64,000 nt of DNA from Microbacterium salsuginis (lineage in GTDB: Bacteria > Actinomycetota > Actinomycetes > Actinomycetales > Microbacteriaceae): NCBI RefSeq assembly GCF_012524205.1, contig NZ_JABACI010000005.1, forward strand, positions 186,001 through 250,000, in the 5' to 3' direction. The notes below the pieces were generated by a model. It was not told the DNA's origin. It was given only the letters and a program-made list of their open reading frames with translations, and made no database searches. The translations under genes and the position numbers were made by a program. Of the stretch, positions 33,045-41,002 are shown piece after piece. Numbering within the stretch: position 1 is the first letter of the stretch; each line of letters starts with the position of its first letter.

Positions 33045-33302
33045 TTACTCCGCGGCCGCCACGATGTTGACGACCTTGCGGCCGCCCTTCTGGCCGAACT
33101 CGACTGCGCCCGCTGCGAGAGCGAAGAGCGTGTCATCGCCGCCGCGACCGACATTGGCGCCGGGGTGGAAGTGGGTGCCGCGCTGACGGACGATGATCTC
33201 GCCTGCGAGGACCTGCTGACCGCCGAAGCGCTTCACGCCCAGGCGCTGAGCGTTGGAGTCGCGACCGTTGCGGGTGGAGCTTGCGCCCTTTTTGTGTGCC
33301 AT
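33045..33302 (-). CDS. rpmA: 50S ribosomal protein L27
   Basis: An 85-residue L27 with the invariant N-terminus MAHKKGASSTRNGRDSNAQR and the RQRGTHFHPGANVGRGGDDTLF motif (RQRGTHFHPG here). The flexible N-terminus reaches the peptidyl-transferase centre. There is no Firmicutes-type cleaved N-terminal extension. Co-transcribed with rplU (19-base gap). Confidence 0.99.
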   Translation of the reverse strand: MAHKKGASSTRNGRDSNAQRLGVKRFGGQQVLAGEIIVRQRGTHFHPGANVGRGGDDTLFALAAGAVEFGQKGGRKVVNIVAAAE

Positions 33303-33321
33303 CTCTACGTCTCCCCTGGGC

Positions 33322-33630
33322 TTACTTGATGCCGGTGACCTTGACGCGCGTGAGGTCCTGACGGTGACCCTGGCGCTTCTTGTAACCGGTCTTGTTCTTG
33401 AACTTCTGGATCACGATCTTCGGTCCACGCTCTTCACCGAGCACCTCGGCGGTCACGGTGACCTTCGCGAGCTTGTCGGCGTCGGTCGTGACGGCGTCGC
33501 CATCGACGAGGAGCACCGCGGGAAGCTCGATCTTGTCGCCGATCTTCGCGGCCTGACGGTCGAGAACGACGATCGTGCCGACCTCGACCTTCTCCTGCCG
33601 GCCGCCGGCGCGCACAACTGCGTAAACCAC
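33322..33630 (-). CDS. rplU: 50S ribosomal protein L21
   Basis: A 102-residue L21, which binds 23S rRNA and needs L20. Typical features are VYAVVRAGGRQEKVEVG at the start and KKRQGHRQDLTRVKVTGI at the end. GTG start. A perfect 9-bp inverted repeat lies 55 to 82 nt upstream in the probable leader. Confidence 0.99.
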   Translation of the reverse strand: MVYAVVRAGGRQEKVEVGTIVVLDRQAAKIGDKIELPAVLLVDGDAVTTDADKLAKVTVTAEVLGEERGPKIVIQKFKNKTGYKKRQGHRQDLTRVKVTGIK

Positions 33631-33684
33631 TTCACACCTATTTCTTCTGGGAGCACGCGCACGCGCTCAGGACGTCAGGAAAGA

Positions 33685-33712
33685 CTTGGTGCGGAAATGT
33701 CGACGCACCAAG
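33685..33712 (-). promoter_or_regulatory. Hairpin in the rplU leader
   Basis: Minus-strand CTTGGTGCG and CGCACCAAG are perfect 9-bp complements (33712-33704 and 33693-33685) with a 10-nt loop. TAAAGTAGACC directly upstream (about 33726-33716) could be the -10 region, so the hairpin would lie near the 5' end of the rplU-rpmA transcript. A candidate ribosomal-protein leader. Confidence 0.5.
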
Positions 33713-33776
33713 GGTCTACTTTACCAGATGCCGGATCACTCCGCGAAAGCGCGCCGGGCAGTGCGAGCCTGGAGCG

Positions 33777-34583
33777 TCAGCCGCACCCGGGACCGGCCGG
33801 ATCCTCATCGCACGTGCGGTCGACGAGGGCCGTACGCACCTCGACGACCTCGACAGGATACGCGGTGGATGCCGCGGTCACGACGCCGTCGACGGCACGC
33901 CAGCCCGTGCCGAAGTCGACCGACGCCGCGTACTCCACCGTCACGCCGGACAAGTATGTCCCGCGCTCCCGGTAGGCGTGACTGGTGTCGGTCGGAGTGA
34001 ACTGCCCGACGCCCGCGCGCTCCCACGTCACTCCCCCGCTCGGGCTGCGCGCCGACGTCCCGTCGCCGTAGGAGAAGACGAACGCCGTGGGGGTGAAGCG
34101 CACCGTCACGGGATAGCCGAGCAGCACTCCGGGGATCACCTGCTCGGATGCCGCGGCGACGAAGTTGGCGGGCATCCCGACCACCCCGAACCCAGCAGGC
34201 TCACCGGTCAGCTCTGGCGTGGCGGGCCGGAACGACACCAGGTCCGCGAGGGTGACATCGGGGAAGCCCGCCTCCACGGGTTCGGCGGGCGCTTCAGGGC
34301 GCTCGCACCACCCGTCCGGGGTGTCGCACGGCCTCGGATTCGTCGGCTCGAGCGGCATGGTCGGCACCGGAACGTGCTCGCCCGAAGCTTCGGCGTTGCT
34401 GCTACCGGAGTCACCGCCGTAGATCTCCTCCGCGCTGACCTCGACCGACTCGCCGCTACTGGTGGCCCTTCCACACAAGCCCGCGACCGATTGCGCTTCC
34501 GAACATGCCGCCTGACCCACAACGAGAGGGCCCTGCGCAGGCCCCGCAAGCAGCACGAGTGCCAGAGCAAATGGCTTCAACAT
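33777..34583 (-). CDS. Exported protein with a PKD-like segment
   Basis: A 268-residue secreted protein. Residues 1-25 look like a signal peptide (LKPFALALVLLAGPAQG). The middle is Gly/Ser/Glu-rich, with two CD/CE pairs (RPCDTPDGWCERP), and the C-terminal third (FVFSYGDGTSARSPSGG, DTSHAYRERGTY) resembles a PKD-type beta sandwich, a fold used in surface proteins. It ends with paired cysteines (TCDEDPAGPGCG). The ATG lies 7 bases inside the upstream lipoprotein gene. Codon use at its 5' end is less GC-biased than its neighbours. Function unknown. Confidence 0.75.
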   Translation of the reverse strand: MLKPFALALVLLAGPAQGPLVVGQAACSEAQSVAGLCGRATSSGESVEVSAEEIYGGDSGSSNAEASGEHVPVPTMPLEPTNPRPCDTPDGWCERPEAPAEPVEAGFPDVTLADLVSFRPATPELTGEPAGFGVVGMPANFVAAASEQVIPGVLLGYPVTVRFTPTAFVFSYGDGTSARSPSGGVTWERAGVGQFTPTDTSHAYRERGTYLSGVTVEYAASVDFGTGWRAVDGVVTAASTAYPVEVVEVRTALVDRTCDEDPAGPGCG

Positions 34584-35101
34584 GCGCCACCATCAACGGC
34601 GGCCATTTCTTGGATCGCGAGTCCATCATCGACGTACGCGAAACGCACACTCAGGAGCAGTCGTGGGTCGCGATCGGCGACGGTCACATCCTCCCCGGCA
34701 TCGTTGATGATGCGAGCGTTGGAAACGTCGTAGCAAGTCTCGAGGAGAGTAGCGCCCGTCTTCACATCCGCAGAAATCGGCTCGATCGCAACGATTTCGG
34801 TGTCACCCTCGATCTGAATGCCAAGTTCTTCAAACTCGCGAAGCGACTTGAGGTCCGCCTCGAGGGCCTCGCCGATCAGGAACGACTGGGGATCGGGCTC
34901 TGAAGCAAGGTCGTCACGGCGAGCGTTCACCGCGTCGATGTAGGCGCGGTACGTCTCCTCGGCGGCGGCGAACGCCTCGGCCTCGCTCGCGAAGACGGCG
35001 GGCGGCGTCGGGGTCGGCTCGGGCGGCGAGCCGAGGCATCCGGTCAGGAGGACCATCGACGCCGCCAGGGCCGTCGACACCGCGAGAGCTCGCACGTTCA
35101 C
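34577..35101 (-). CDS. Small lipoprotein, partner of the PKD-like protein
   Basis: A 174-residue lipoprotein. The signal peptide ends LLTGC (lipobox, Cys22), followed by a Pro/Thr-rich tether (SPPEPTPTPP) and a compact alpha+beta domain (FAAAEETYRAYIDAVNAR onward) reminiscent of NTF2-like exported domains; two further Cys occur in ETCYDVSN and at the C-terminal residue. GTG start with TAGCGT 6 nt upstream. Overlaps the next gene by 7 bases, so both products are probably made together at the cell surface. Confidence 0.8.
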   Translation of the reverse strand: MNVRALAVSTALAASMVLLTGCLGSPPEPTPTPPAVFASEAEAFAAAEETYRAYIDAVNARRDDLASEPDPQSFLIGEALEADLKSLREFEELGIQIEGDTEIVAIEPISADVKTGATLLETCYDVSNARIINDAGEDVTVADRDPRLLLSVRFAYVDDGLAIQEMAAVDGGAC

Positions 35102-35107
35102 CCGTCC

Positions 35108-35113
35108 ACGCTA
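35108..35113 (-). promoter_or_regulatory. -10 element for the exported-protein pair
   Basis: TAGCGT on the minus strand, 6 nt before the GTG at 35101. Confidence 0.55.
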
Positions 35114-35184
35114 TCCGGGGTCGCCGGCACACCCGCGGAGTTTTCCACAGGCGGCCCATCGCCCTTGGCGGCACCTCTGGTGCA

Positions 35185-35190
35185 TAGGAT
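35185..35190 (+). promoter_or_regulatory. -10 element for the DUF4031 gene
   Basis: TAGGAT, 6 nt before the GTG at 35197. Confidence 0.6.
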
Positions 35191-35196
35191 CTGCAC

Positions 35197-35469
35197 GTGG
35201 CGATCCTCATCGACGACCCGCGCTGGCCGGCTCACGGCCGGCTCTGGGCGCATCTGGTGAGCGACTCCGACCTGGCCGAGCTGCACGCCTTCGCGGCTGC
35301 GAACGGAATTCCGGGGCGGGGATTCGACCTGGACCACTACGACGTCCCCGAGGACGCCCACGCCCGGCTGGTCGCCGCGGGGGCGCAGCACGTCAGCGGC
35401 CATGAGCTGGTCCGCCGTCTGATCGCATCGGGACTGCGCGTCACAGCGAAGGAGCGTCGCGGACGCTGA
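35197..35469 (+). CDS. DUF4031 domain protein
   Basis: A 90-residue protein that is essentially one DUF4031 domain: it begins with AILIDDPRWPAHGRLWAHLV and contains ELHAFAAANGIPGRGFDLDHYDVPE (shown as GIPGRGFDLDHYDVPE), a conserved pattern of acidic and His residues. Function unknown. Leaderless GTG start. Its 3' end overlaps a convergent terminator shared with the RNase E/G gene. Confidence 0.88.
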   Translation: MAILIDDPRWPAHGRLWAHLVSDSDLAELHAFAAANGIPGRGFDLDHYDVPEDAHARLVAAGAQHVSGHELVRRLIASGLRVTAKERRGR

Positions 35470-35485
35470 GTCCACGACGCTCCTT
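35449..35485. terminator. Bidirectional terminator between DUF4031 and rne
   Basis: A perfect 11-bp inverted repeat, AAGGAGCGTCG (35449-35459) and CGACGCTCCTT (35475-35485). On the plus strand it ends in TT-rich sequence; on the minus strand it lies 11 bases past the rne stop. The left arm is inside the last codons of DUF4031. Confidence 0.75.
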
Positions 35486-35496
35486 CACGAGCGGGT

Positions 35497-37857
35497 TCAG
35501 TCCTCGGCGGGTGCGTGCGAGACGGGAGTCCCGGTCAGTGCGGCCGTCGTGACGCGACGGCGGGCTCGTCCCTGCCCGGGAGCCTTGGGCTCGGGCAGCG
35601 CGTTGAGCACCGAATCGAGGAGCAGGTCCTTCTCGGTCTTCGGAGCCTTGGTCCCGGCATCCGAGCGCTTCTTCCGCACCTTCTTGGGACGCTCCACCAC
35701 GGGCTCCTCGACCTCGGGAGCCGCGGGCGCTGCCGCCTCCTCGCCGTGATGGATGGTGGATGCCGCGATCTGGGCGAGCGCCGACTTCACGCCCTCCGTG
35801 ATCACATGGGTGCCGTTCGAGCCGCCTGCGGGCGGGGTCGAGCCGCCACGGCTGCGCCGTCCGGACGACGAGCTTCCGCCGCCACCCGTCGGGCGGTGCT
35901 TGACCACGGGGTCGTGGTGCACGATCACGCCACGGCCGGCGCAGACCTCGCACGGCTCGCTGAAGGTCTCGAGCAGGCCGAGCCCCAGCTTCTTGCGGGT
36001 CATCTGCACGAGCCCGAGCGACGTGACCTCGGCCACCTGATGCTTGGTGCGGTCGCGGCTGAGGCACTCCACGAGCCGTCGCAGCACGAGGTCGCGGTTG
36101 GATTCGAGCACCATGTCGATGAAGTCCACGACGATGATGCCGCCGATGTCGCGGAGCCGCAGCTGACGGACGATCTCTTCGGCGGCCTCGAGGTTGTTCT
36201 TCGTGACCGTCTCTTCGAGGTTGCCGCCTGACCCGACGAACTTGCCGGTGTTGACGTCGACGACCGTCATCGCCTCGGTGCGGTCGATCACGAGCGAGCC
36301 GCCGGACGGCAGCCAGACCTTGCGGTCCAGCGCCTTCTCGATCTGCTCGGTGACCCGGAACTCGTCGAACGGATCCTGGTCGCCCTCGTAGCGCTCGACG
36401 CGATCGAGCAGGTCGGGTGCGACCGACTCGAGGTACTTCGTGATCGTGTGGTGCGCGTCGTCGCCCTGGATGAGCATCTTCGAGAAGTCCTCGTTGAAGA
36501 CGTCCCGAACGATCTTGACCAGCAGGTCGGGCTCGGAGTGCAGCAGCGCGGGTGCCTGAATCGACTCGATCTGCTTGCTGATGTGCTCCCACTGATTCGT
36601 GAGCCGCTGCACATCGCGGGTGAGCTGATCCTCGGTGGCGCCCTCGGCTGCGGTGCGGACGATGACGCCGGAAGACTCCGGCAGCACCTCCTTGAGGATC
36701 TTCTTCAGACGCGCGCGCTCGGTGTCGGGCAGCTTGCGCGAGATGCCGTTCATCGCTCCGCCCGGCACGTACACGAGGTAGCGGCCCGGCAGCGAGATCT
36801 GGCTGGTCAGCCGGGCGCCCTTGTGCCCGACGGGATCCTTCGTGACCTGCACGAGCACCTTGTCGCCGGTCTTGAGCGCGAGCTCGATGCGGCGCGGCTG
36901 GTTGCCGGTCTCGACGGCATCCCAGTCGACCTCGCCGGAGTACAGGACGGCGTTGCGGCCGCGACCGATGTCGACGAAGGCGGCCTCCATGCTCGGGAGC
37001 ACGTTCTGCACGCGCCCGAGGTAGACGTTGCCGATGAGGGACGCGTCTTGGTTGCGGGCGACGTAGTGCTCGACGAGCACGTTGTCCTCCTGCACCGCGA
37101 TCTGGATGCGTCCGTTGCGCGAACGGACGATCATGACGCGATCGACGGCCTCGCGGCGTGCGAGGAACTCCGCCTCGGTGACGACGGCTCGCCGGCGTCC
37201 GGCCTCGCGGCCGTCACGACGACGCTGCTTCTTGGCCTCGAGACGCGTGGAGCCCTTGATGCGCTGCGGCTCGGTGATGAGCTCGACGGCGCGCTTGCGC
37301 GGGTGGGCTTCTTCGGCGGTTCCGGATGCCTCGTCCTTGGCGTCTCCGCCGCGGCGACGGTTGCGACGGCGTGAGCCACCGGACGGCGCGGGCTCGGCCT
37401 CGGGCTCGGCGGCCCGGCCCGGCAGCGCGGGAAGGGGCGCGATCTCGGGGGCGTAGAAGACGAGCTGCGTCGACACCGCGGACACGAACTCCTCGGGGAG
37501 CAGTCCCAGGCTCACCGCGGTCGGCGGCTTCGACGGGTCGGTCTCCTCCTGCGCCGGCGCGGCCGCAGCATCCTGCTCCGTCTGTGCAGTCTCCGCGGCC
37601 TCGGCCGTGTGATCCTGCTCCGGCTCAGCGGAAGGCTCCTGCTCCGTCTCAGCGGACAGCGCCTCCGAAGGCTCCTGATCCGCTTCGACGGCAGCCTCGG
37701 GTGCCTCGGACATCTCGGCGGGAGACTCTGACTCTTGAGCCGGTGCCTCCTGCTCGTCCGACGGCCCCGTCTGCGGCGATTCCAGCTGCTCCGGTGTCAG
37801 CGGAGCATCCGAGTCGATCTGAGGGTTGAGGTCTGAATCATTTCCATCTGCCATCAC
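35497..37857 (-). CDS. rne: Ribonuclease E/G
   Basis: A 786-residue endoribonuclease that initiates mRNA decay and rRNA maturation. The first 230 residues are acidic, Gln/Glu/Ala-rich and probably disordered, with a basic island (SRRRNRRRGGDAKDE). The S1 domain follows (VYLGRVQNVLPSMEAAFVDI), then the 5' sensor and DNase I-like domain with catalytic VVDFIDM near 575-582 and the zinc-link CEVCAGRG near 635. The C-terminal 130 residues are again disordered and basic (KKVRKKRSD). The arms are typical of actinobacterial RNase E. A long leader precedes it. Confidence 0.95.
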   Translation of the reverse strand: MMADGNDSDLNPQIDSDAPLTPEQLESPQTGPSDEQEAPAQESESPAEMSEAPEAAVEADQEPSEALSAETEQEPSAEPEQDHTAEAAETAQTEQDAAAAPAQEETDPSKPPTAVSLGLLPEEFVSAVSTQLVFYAPEIAPLPALPGRAAEPEAEPAPSGGSRRRNRRRGGDAKDEASGTAEEAHPRKRAVELITEPQRIKGSTRLEAKKQRRRDGREAGRRRAVVTEAEFLARREAVDRVMIVRSRNGRIQIAVQEDNVLVEHYVARNQDASLIGNVYLGRVQNVLPSMEAAFVDIGRGRNAVLYSGEVDWDAVETGNQPRRIELALKTGDKVLVQVTKDPVGHKGARLTSQISLPGRYLVYVPGGAMNGISRKLPDTERARLKKILKEVLPESSGVIVRTAAEGATEDQLTRDVQRLTNQWEHISKQIESIQAPALLHSEPDLLVKIVRDVFNEDFSKMLIQGDDAHHTITKYLESVAPDLLDRVERYEGDQDPFDEFRVTEQIEKALDRKVWLPSGGSLVIDRTEAMTVVDVNTGKFVGSGGNLEETVTKNNLEAAEEIVRQLRLRDIGGIIVVDFIDMVLESNRDLVLRRLVECLSRDRTKHQVAEVTSLGLVQMTRKKLGLGLLETFSEPCEVCAGRGVIVHHDPVVKHRPTGGGGSSSSGRRSRGGSTPPAGGSNGTHVITEGVKSALAQIAASTIHHGEEAAAPAAPEVEEPVVERPKKVRKKRSDAGTKAPKTEKDLLLDSVLNALPEPKAPGQGRARRRVTTAALTGTPVSHAPAED

Positions 37858-38058
37858 TGGCGCACTCCCTGCGGGGCGGCACCGCGCGCCGCCCGGCGAA
37901 ATCTCGTGCGGCGCCGCACCTGCGGTGCCGCGAACTCACTCGGTCTGCAGCGGAATCCTGCTCTCGGCGGATGTTCTCGCTGCCACGGGCGTCCATCGCC
38001 CTGAAGTCTTCGGTGATGCCCATCGCGGCGCGGCCGCGTGTCATCGAGCCCCATTATC
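37858..38058 (-). promoter_or_regulatory. Promoter and long 5' leader of rne
   Basis: This is part of the only gap over 300 bases (37858-38178). A good minus-strand -10, GATAAT, is at 38058-38053, which predicts a leader of about 190 nt before the rne ATG. The leader is very GC-rich and can form hairpins (for example GGGCGGC/GCCGCCC near 37875-37900). No open reading frame of its own is convincing. The rest of the gap, 38059-38165, is upstream DNA of the VKOR gene with nothing else recognisable. Confidence 0.5.
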
Positions 38059-38165
38059 GCACTTCCCCCGCCGGATTGCCCATTCGCGGCACGCCGGGTC
38101 TGTCCGAGCCCCGACGTGTCGCGCCCCGCGGCCTGCCGGCGCGGCATCCGTCCAGCCCTCGATGC

Positions 38166-38171
38166 CATAAT
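38166..38171 (+). promoter_or_regulatory. -10 element for the VKOR gene
   Basis: CATAAT, 7 nt before the ATG at 38179. This supports a short or absent leader and the chosen start. Confidence 0.5.
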
Positions 38172-38178
38172 CCGAAGC

Positions 38179-38781
38179 ATGCCCGAGCGTCAGACCCACA
38201 CCCGTCCCATCGCGCTGGCCGTGTGGCTCGTGATCGCCGGGGTCATCGGCTGGTGGGCGGCGTTCACCCTCACCATGGAGCGCCTGCACAAGCTCGAGGA
38301 TCCCAATGCGATCGCCTCGTGCGACTTCAACTCGCTGGTGCAGTGCTCTGCGAATCTCGAGTCCTGGCAGGGCAGCGTCTTCGGCTTTCCGAACCCGCTC
38401 CTCGGGGTCGCCGGCTGGGTCGCTCCCATCGTGGTCGCCGTGGCTCTTCTCGCCCGTGCGCGGTTCGCCCGCTGGTTCTGGCTGCTGTTCGAGCTCGGGA
38501 TGCTGTTCGCGTTCGGCTTCGTCTGCTGGCTGATCTTCCAGAGCCTGTTCGTGCTCGGCACGCTGTGCCCCTGGTGCGTGGTGACCTGGGTGGTGACGAT
38601 CCCGACGTTCTACACGGTGACGCTGCACGTGGTGCGTGCGGGACTGCTGCCTGCTCCGACCGCGGTGCGGCACGCCGCGGACCGTCTGATGGGCTGGGTG
38701 CCTCTCATCACGGTGGTGAGCTACGCGATCATCGCGATCCTCGCGCAGCTGCAGCTGGACGTGCTCGGCCGGGCGTTCTGA
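38179..38781 (+). CDS. Vitamin K epoxide reductase family protein
   Basis: A 200-residue membrane protein with about five transmembrane helices. The active-site CPWC is at residues 130-133 in LGTLCPWCVVTW and the periplasmic loop Cys pair is C48 (IASCDF) and C56 (LVQCSAN), the full set of four redox cysteines. In actinobacteria VKOR replaces DsbB and reoxidises DsbA using menaquinone, supporting disulfide formation in exported proteins. Earlier in-frame codons lie in non-coding sequence; the ATG at 38179 starts the protein at the first helix. No DsbA-like gene is nearby. Confidence 0.94.
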   Translation: MPERQTHTRPIALAVWLVIAGVIGWWAAFTLTMERLHKLEDPNAIASCDFNSLVQCSANLESWQGSVFGFPNPLLGVAGWVAPIVVAVALLARARFARWFWLLFELGMLFAFGFVCWLIFQSLFVLGTLCPWCVVTWVVTIPTFYTVTLHVVRAGLLPAPTAVRHAADRLMGWVPLITVVSYAIIAILAQLQLDVLGRAF

Positions 38782-38794
38782 GCCCGGGGCGGAC

Positions 38795-39211
38795 TCAGCC
38801 GAACCAGATCCCGAGCTCGCGCGCCGCCGACTCGGGGCTGTCGGAGCCGTGTACGAGGTTCTGCTGCACCTTCAGGCCCCAGTCGCGACCCAGGTCGCCA
38901 CGGATCGTCCCCGGTGCGGCGGTGGTCGGGTCGGTCGTACCGGCGAGGGAGCGGAACCCCTCGATGACGCGGTTGCCCGCGAGCCGGATCGCGACCGACG
39001 GCCCCGACATCATGAACTCGACGAGCGGCTCGTAGAACGGCTTGCCCTCGTGCTCGGCGTAGTGACGCTCCAGCGTCTCGCGGTCAGGCTCGACGAGGCG
39101 GATGTCGACGAGCGCGTAGCCCTTCGCCTCGATGCGGGCCAGGATCGCGCCGGTCAGTCCGCGCGCGACGCCGTCGGGCTTGATGAGGACGAGAGTCTCT
39201 TCCGTGGTCAT
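38795..39211 (-). CDS. ndk: Nucleoside-diphosphate kinase
   Basis: A 138-residue NDK that balances nucleoside triphosphates through a phospho-histidine intermediate, His121 in NLVHGSDS. LVLIKPDGVARGL at the start is typical. The ATG at 39211 has a GGAG ribosome site; the upstream in-frame extension overlaps the DUF4233 gene. It is the last gene of the ileS-folC-DUF4233-ndk run, a well-known actinobacterial order. Confidence 0.97.
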   Translation of the reverse strand: MTTEETLVLIKPDGVARGLTGAILARIEAKGYALVDIRLVEPDRETLERHYAEHEGKPFYEPLVEFMMSGPSVAIRLAGNRVIEGFRSLAGTTDPTTAAPGTIRGDLGRDWGLKVQQNLVHGSDSPESAARELGIWFG

Positions 39212-39251
39212 GGGTGTCTCCGTTCGCCGTCGCCGGCTGCGTCGAGGGTGT

Positions 39252-39647
39252 TCAGGACGAGGGGGAATCGGCCGCGCGCTGCGCGTTGCGCCGGTCGAGC
39301 GCGGCCCCCTTGATCGTGGCATATCCGTACATGCCGCCGAAAATGAGAGCGACGAGCGCGAGCGCCGGAACGAGGAACGCACCGAGCGCCACGGCGACCT
39401 GCAGGACCCAGCCGAGCACGATCCCCCAGGAATGACGCAGGACGCGCGTCGTGAGGATCATGACGATCGCGAGCACGGCGCCGCCGACGATCCCCCACCA
39501 CGGGGCGATCGGCTCGGGAAGCGCCTTCAACCCGTAGATCACGAGGCCGGCGAGGAACGCGATCATCGATTCGAATCCGAGGACGATCGTTCCCAGAGAT
39601 TCGGCCGCACCACGAGTGCGGCGGGTGCGCGGAGCCTCGGCGGTCAC
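39252..39647 (-). CDS. DUF4233 membrane protein
   Basis: A 131-residue protein with four hydrophobic segments (LGTIVLGFESMIAFLAGLVI, WWGIVGGAVLAIVMIL, GIVLGWVLQVAVALGAFLV, ALALVALIFGGMYGYA), matching DUF4233, a family found between folC and ndk. Function unknown. The GTG start overlaps the folC stop by 4 bases (GTGA), which fixes the start inside a much longer open frame. Confidence 0.88.
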   Translation of the reverse strand: MTAEAPRTRRTRGAAESLGTIVLGFESMIAFLAGLVIYGLKALPEPIAPWWGIVGGAVLAIVMILTTRVLRHSWGIVLGWVLQVAVALGAFLVPALALVALIFGGMYGYATIKGAALDRRNAQRAADSPSS

Positions 39648-41002
39648 CGCTCCCACCCGCTCTTCCAGTCCTCGGCCGCCGAGAGCGCGAGCGCCTCGCC
39701 CGCGAGGACGACGGAACCGGCGATCACGACGGCGCGACGGTCGGATGCCGCCGCCCATTCGCGCGCGGACTCCGCCGCGTCGGCCAGATCGGCGTGCACG
39801 GTCACGGGGACGCCGCGTGCCTCCGCGAGGTCGGCGATCGTGTCGGCGTCGTTCGCGCGCTCGGAATGCGGTGCGGTGGCGAAGACGTGCGCGGCTGCGG
39901 GAGCCAGCGCGTCGACGATCCCGTCGGCGTCCTTGTCGGACAGCACGCCGAGCACGACACCCCATTCGTCGAAGTCGAAGGCTTCTCCCAGCGCGGCGAC
40001 GAGGGCTCGCGCTCCGTGCGGGTTGTGCGCGGCGTCGACGACGACCGTGGGACTCGCTCCCACCAGCTGCAGGCGACCCGGAGAGGTCACGCCTCCGAGG
40101 CCCTCCGCGAGCACGTCGCCGGCGATCGGCTGCGCCGCCCCGCCGAGGAGCGATTCGACGGCTGCGATCGCGAGAGCGGCGTTGAAGCCCTGGTGCGCGC
40201 CGTAGAGCGGCAGGTACTCGTCCTCGTATACGCCGGCGAGTCCTCGAACGCTGATGAGCTGCCCGCCGACCGCCAGACGCTGCTGGGCCAATGCGAAGCC
40301 CTCGCCCTCGAACGCGATGGTCGCTCCGCGGTCCGCAGCGGCTCGCCGCAGTTCGGCCTCGGCCGCCGCATCCTGTCGGGCCGAGACGACTGCGGCGCCG
40401 TCCTTGATGATGCCGGCCTTGACGGCGGCGATCTCGGAGATCGTCTCGCCGAGGCGATCGGCGTGATCGAGGTCGATCGGCGTGAAGACCGCCACGTCGC
40501 CGTCGGCGGTGTTCGTCGAGTCCCACGAGCCGCCCATGCCGACTTCCAGCACGAGCACATCGATCGGCGCATCGGCGAACGCGACGAACGCGAGCACCGT
40601 GAGCAGCTCGAAGAAGGTCAGCGCCGCGTCGTCCGCCGCGGCCAGCTCGGCATCGACGAGGTCGACGAACGGTGAGATCTCGTCCCACGCGTCGGCGACG
40701 GCGGCGTCCGATATCGGCTCGCCGTCGACCATGATCCGCTCGGTGAAGCGCTCGAGATGCGGGCTCGTGAAGAGCCCCGTGCGCAGGCCGTGCGCGCGGA
40801 TAAGGCTCTCGATCACGCGGCTGGTCGAGGTCTTGCCGTTCGTTCCCGTGACGTGGACGACGCGATAGGTCTTCTGCGGGTCGTCGAGCAGCTCGAGCAC
40901 GCGCCGGGTGCGCTCGACGCGCGGCTGCACCCACCGCTCCCCCTGGCGCTCCAGCAGCGCCGCGTAGACGGCGTCGGCGCGGACGCGCTCCCGATCGGTC
41001 AT
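39644..41002 (-). CDS. folC: Bifunctional folylpolyglutamate/dihydrofolate synthase
   Basis: A 452-residue Mur-ligase-type ATPase that adds glutamates to folates. The P-loop TGTNGKTS is at residues 52-59, DHADRLG and the GAHQGFNAALAI segment mark the central domain, and VDAAHNPHGA starts the C-terminal domain. ATG overlaps the ileS stop by 4 bases, so folC translation is coupled to ileS and presumably shares its T-box-controlled transcript. Confidence 0.95.
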   Translation of the reverse strand: MTDRERVRADAVYAALLERQGERWVQPRVERTRRVLELLDDPQKTYRVVHVTGTNGKTSTSRVIESLIRAHGLRTGLFTSPHLERFTERIMVDGEPISDAAVADAWDEISPFVDLVDAELAAADDAALTFFELLTVLAFVAFADAPIDVLVLEVGMGGSWDSTNTADGDVAVFTPIDLDHADRLGETISEIAAVKAGIIKDGAAVVSARQDAAAEAELRRAAADRGATIAFEGEGFALAQQRLAVGGQLISVRGLAGVYEDEYLPLYGAHQGFNAALAIAAVESLLGGAAQPIAGDVLAEGLGGVTSPGRLQLVGASPTVVVDAAHNPHGARALVAALGEAFDFDEWGVVLGVLSDKDADGIVDALAPAAAHVFATAPHSERANDADTIADLAEARGVPVTVHADLADAAESAREWAAASDRRAVVIAGSVVLAGEALALSAAEDWKSGWER

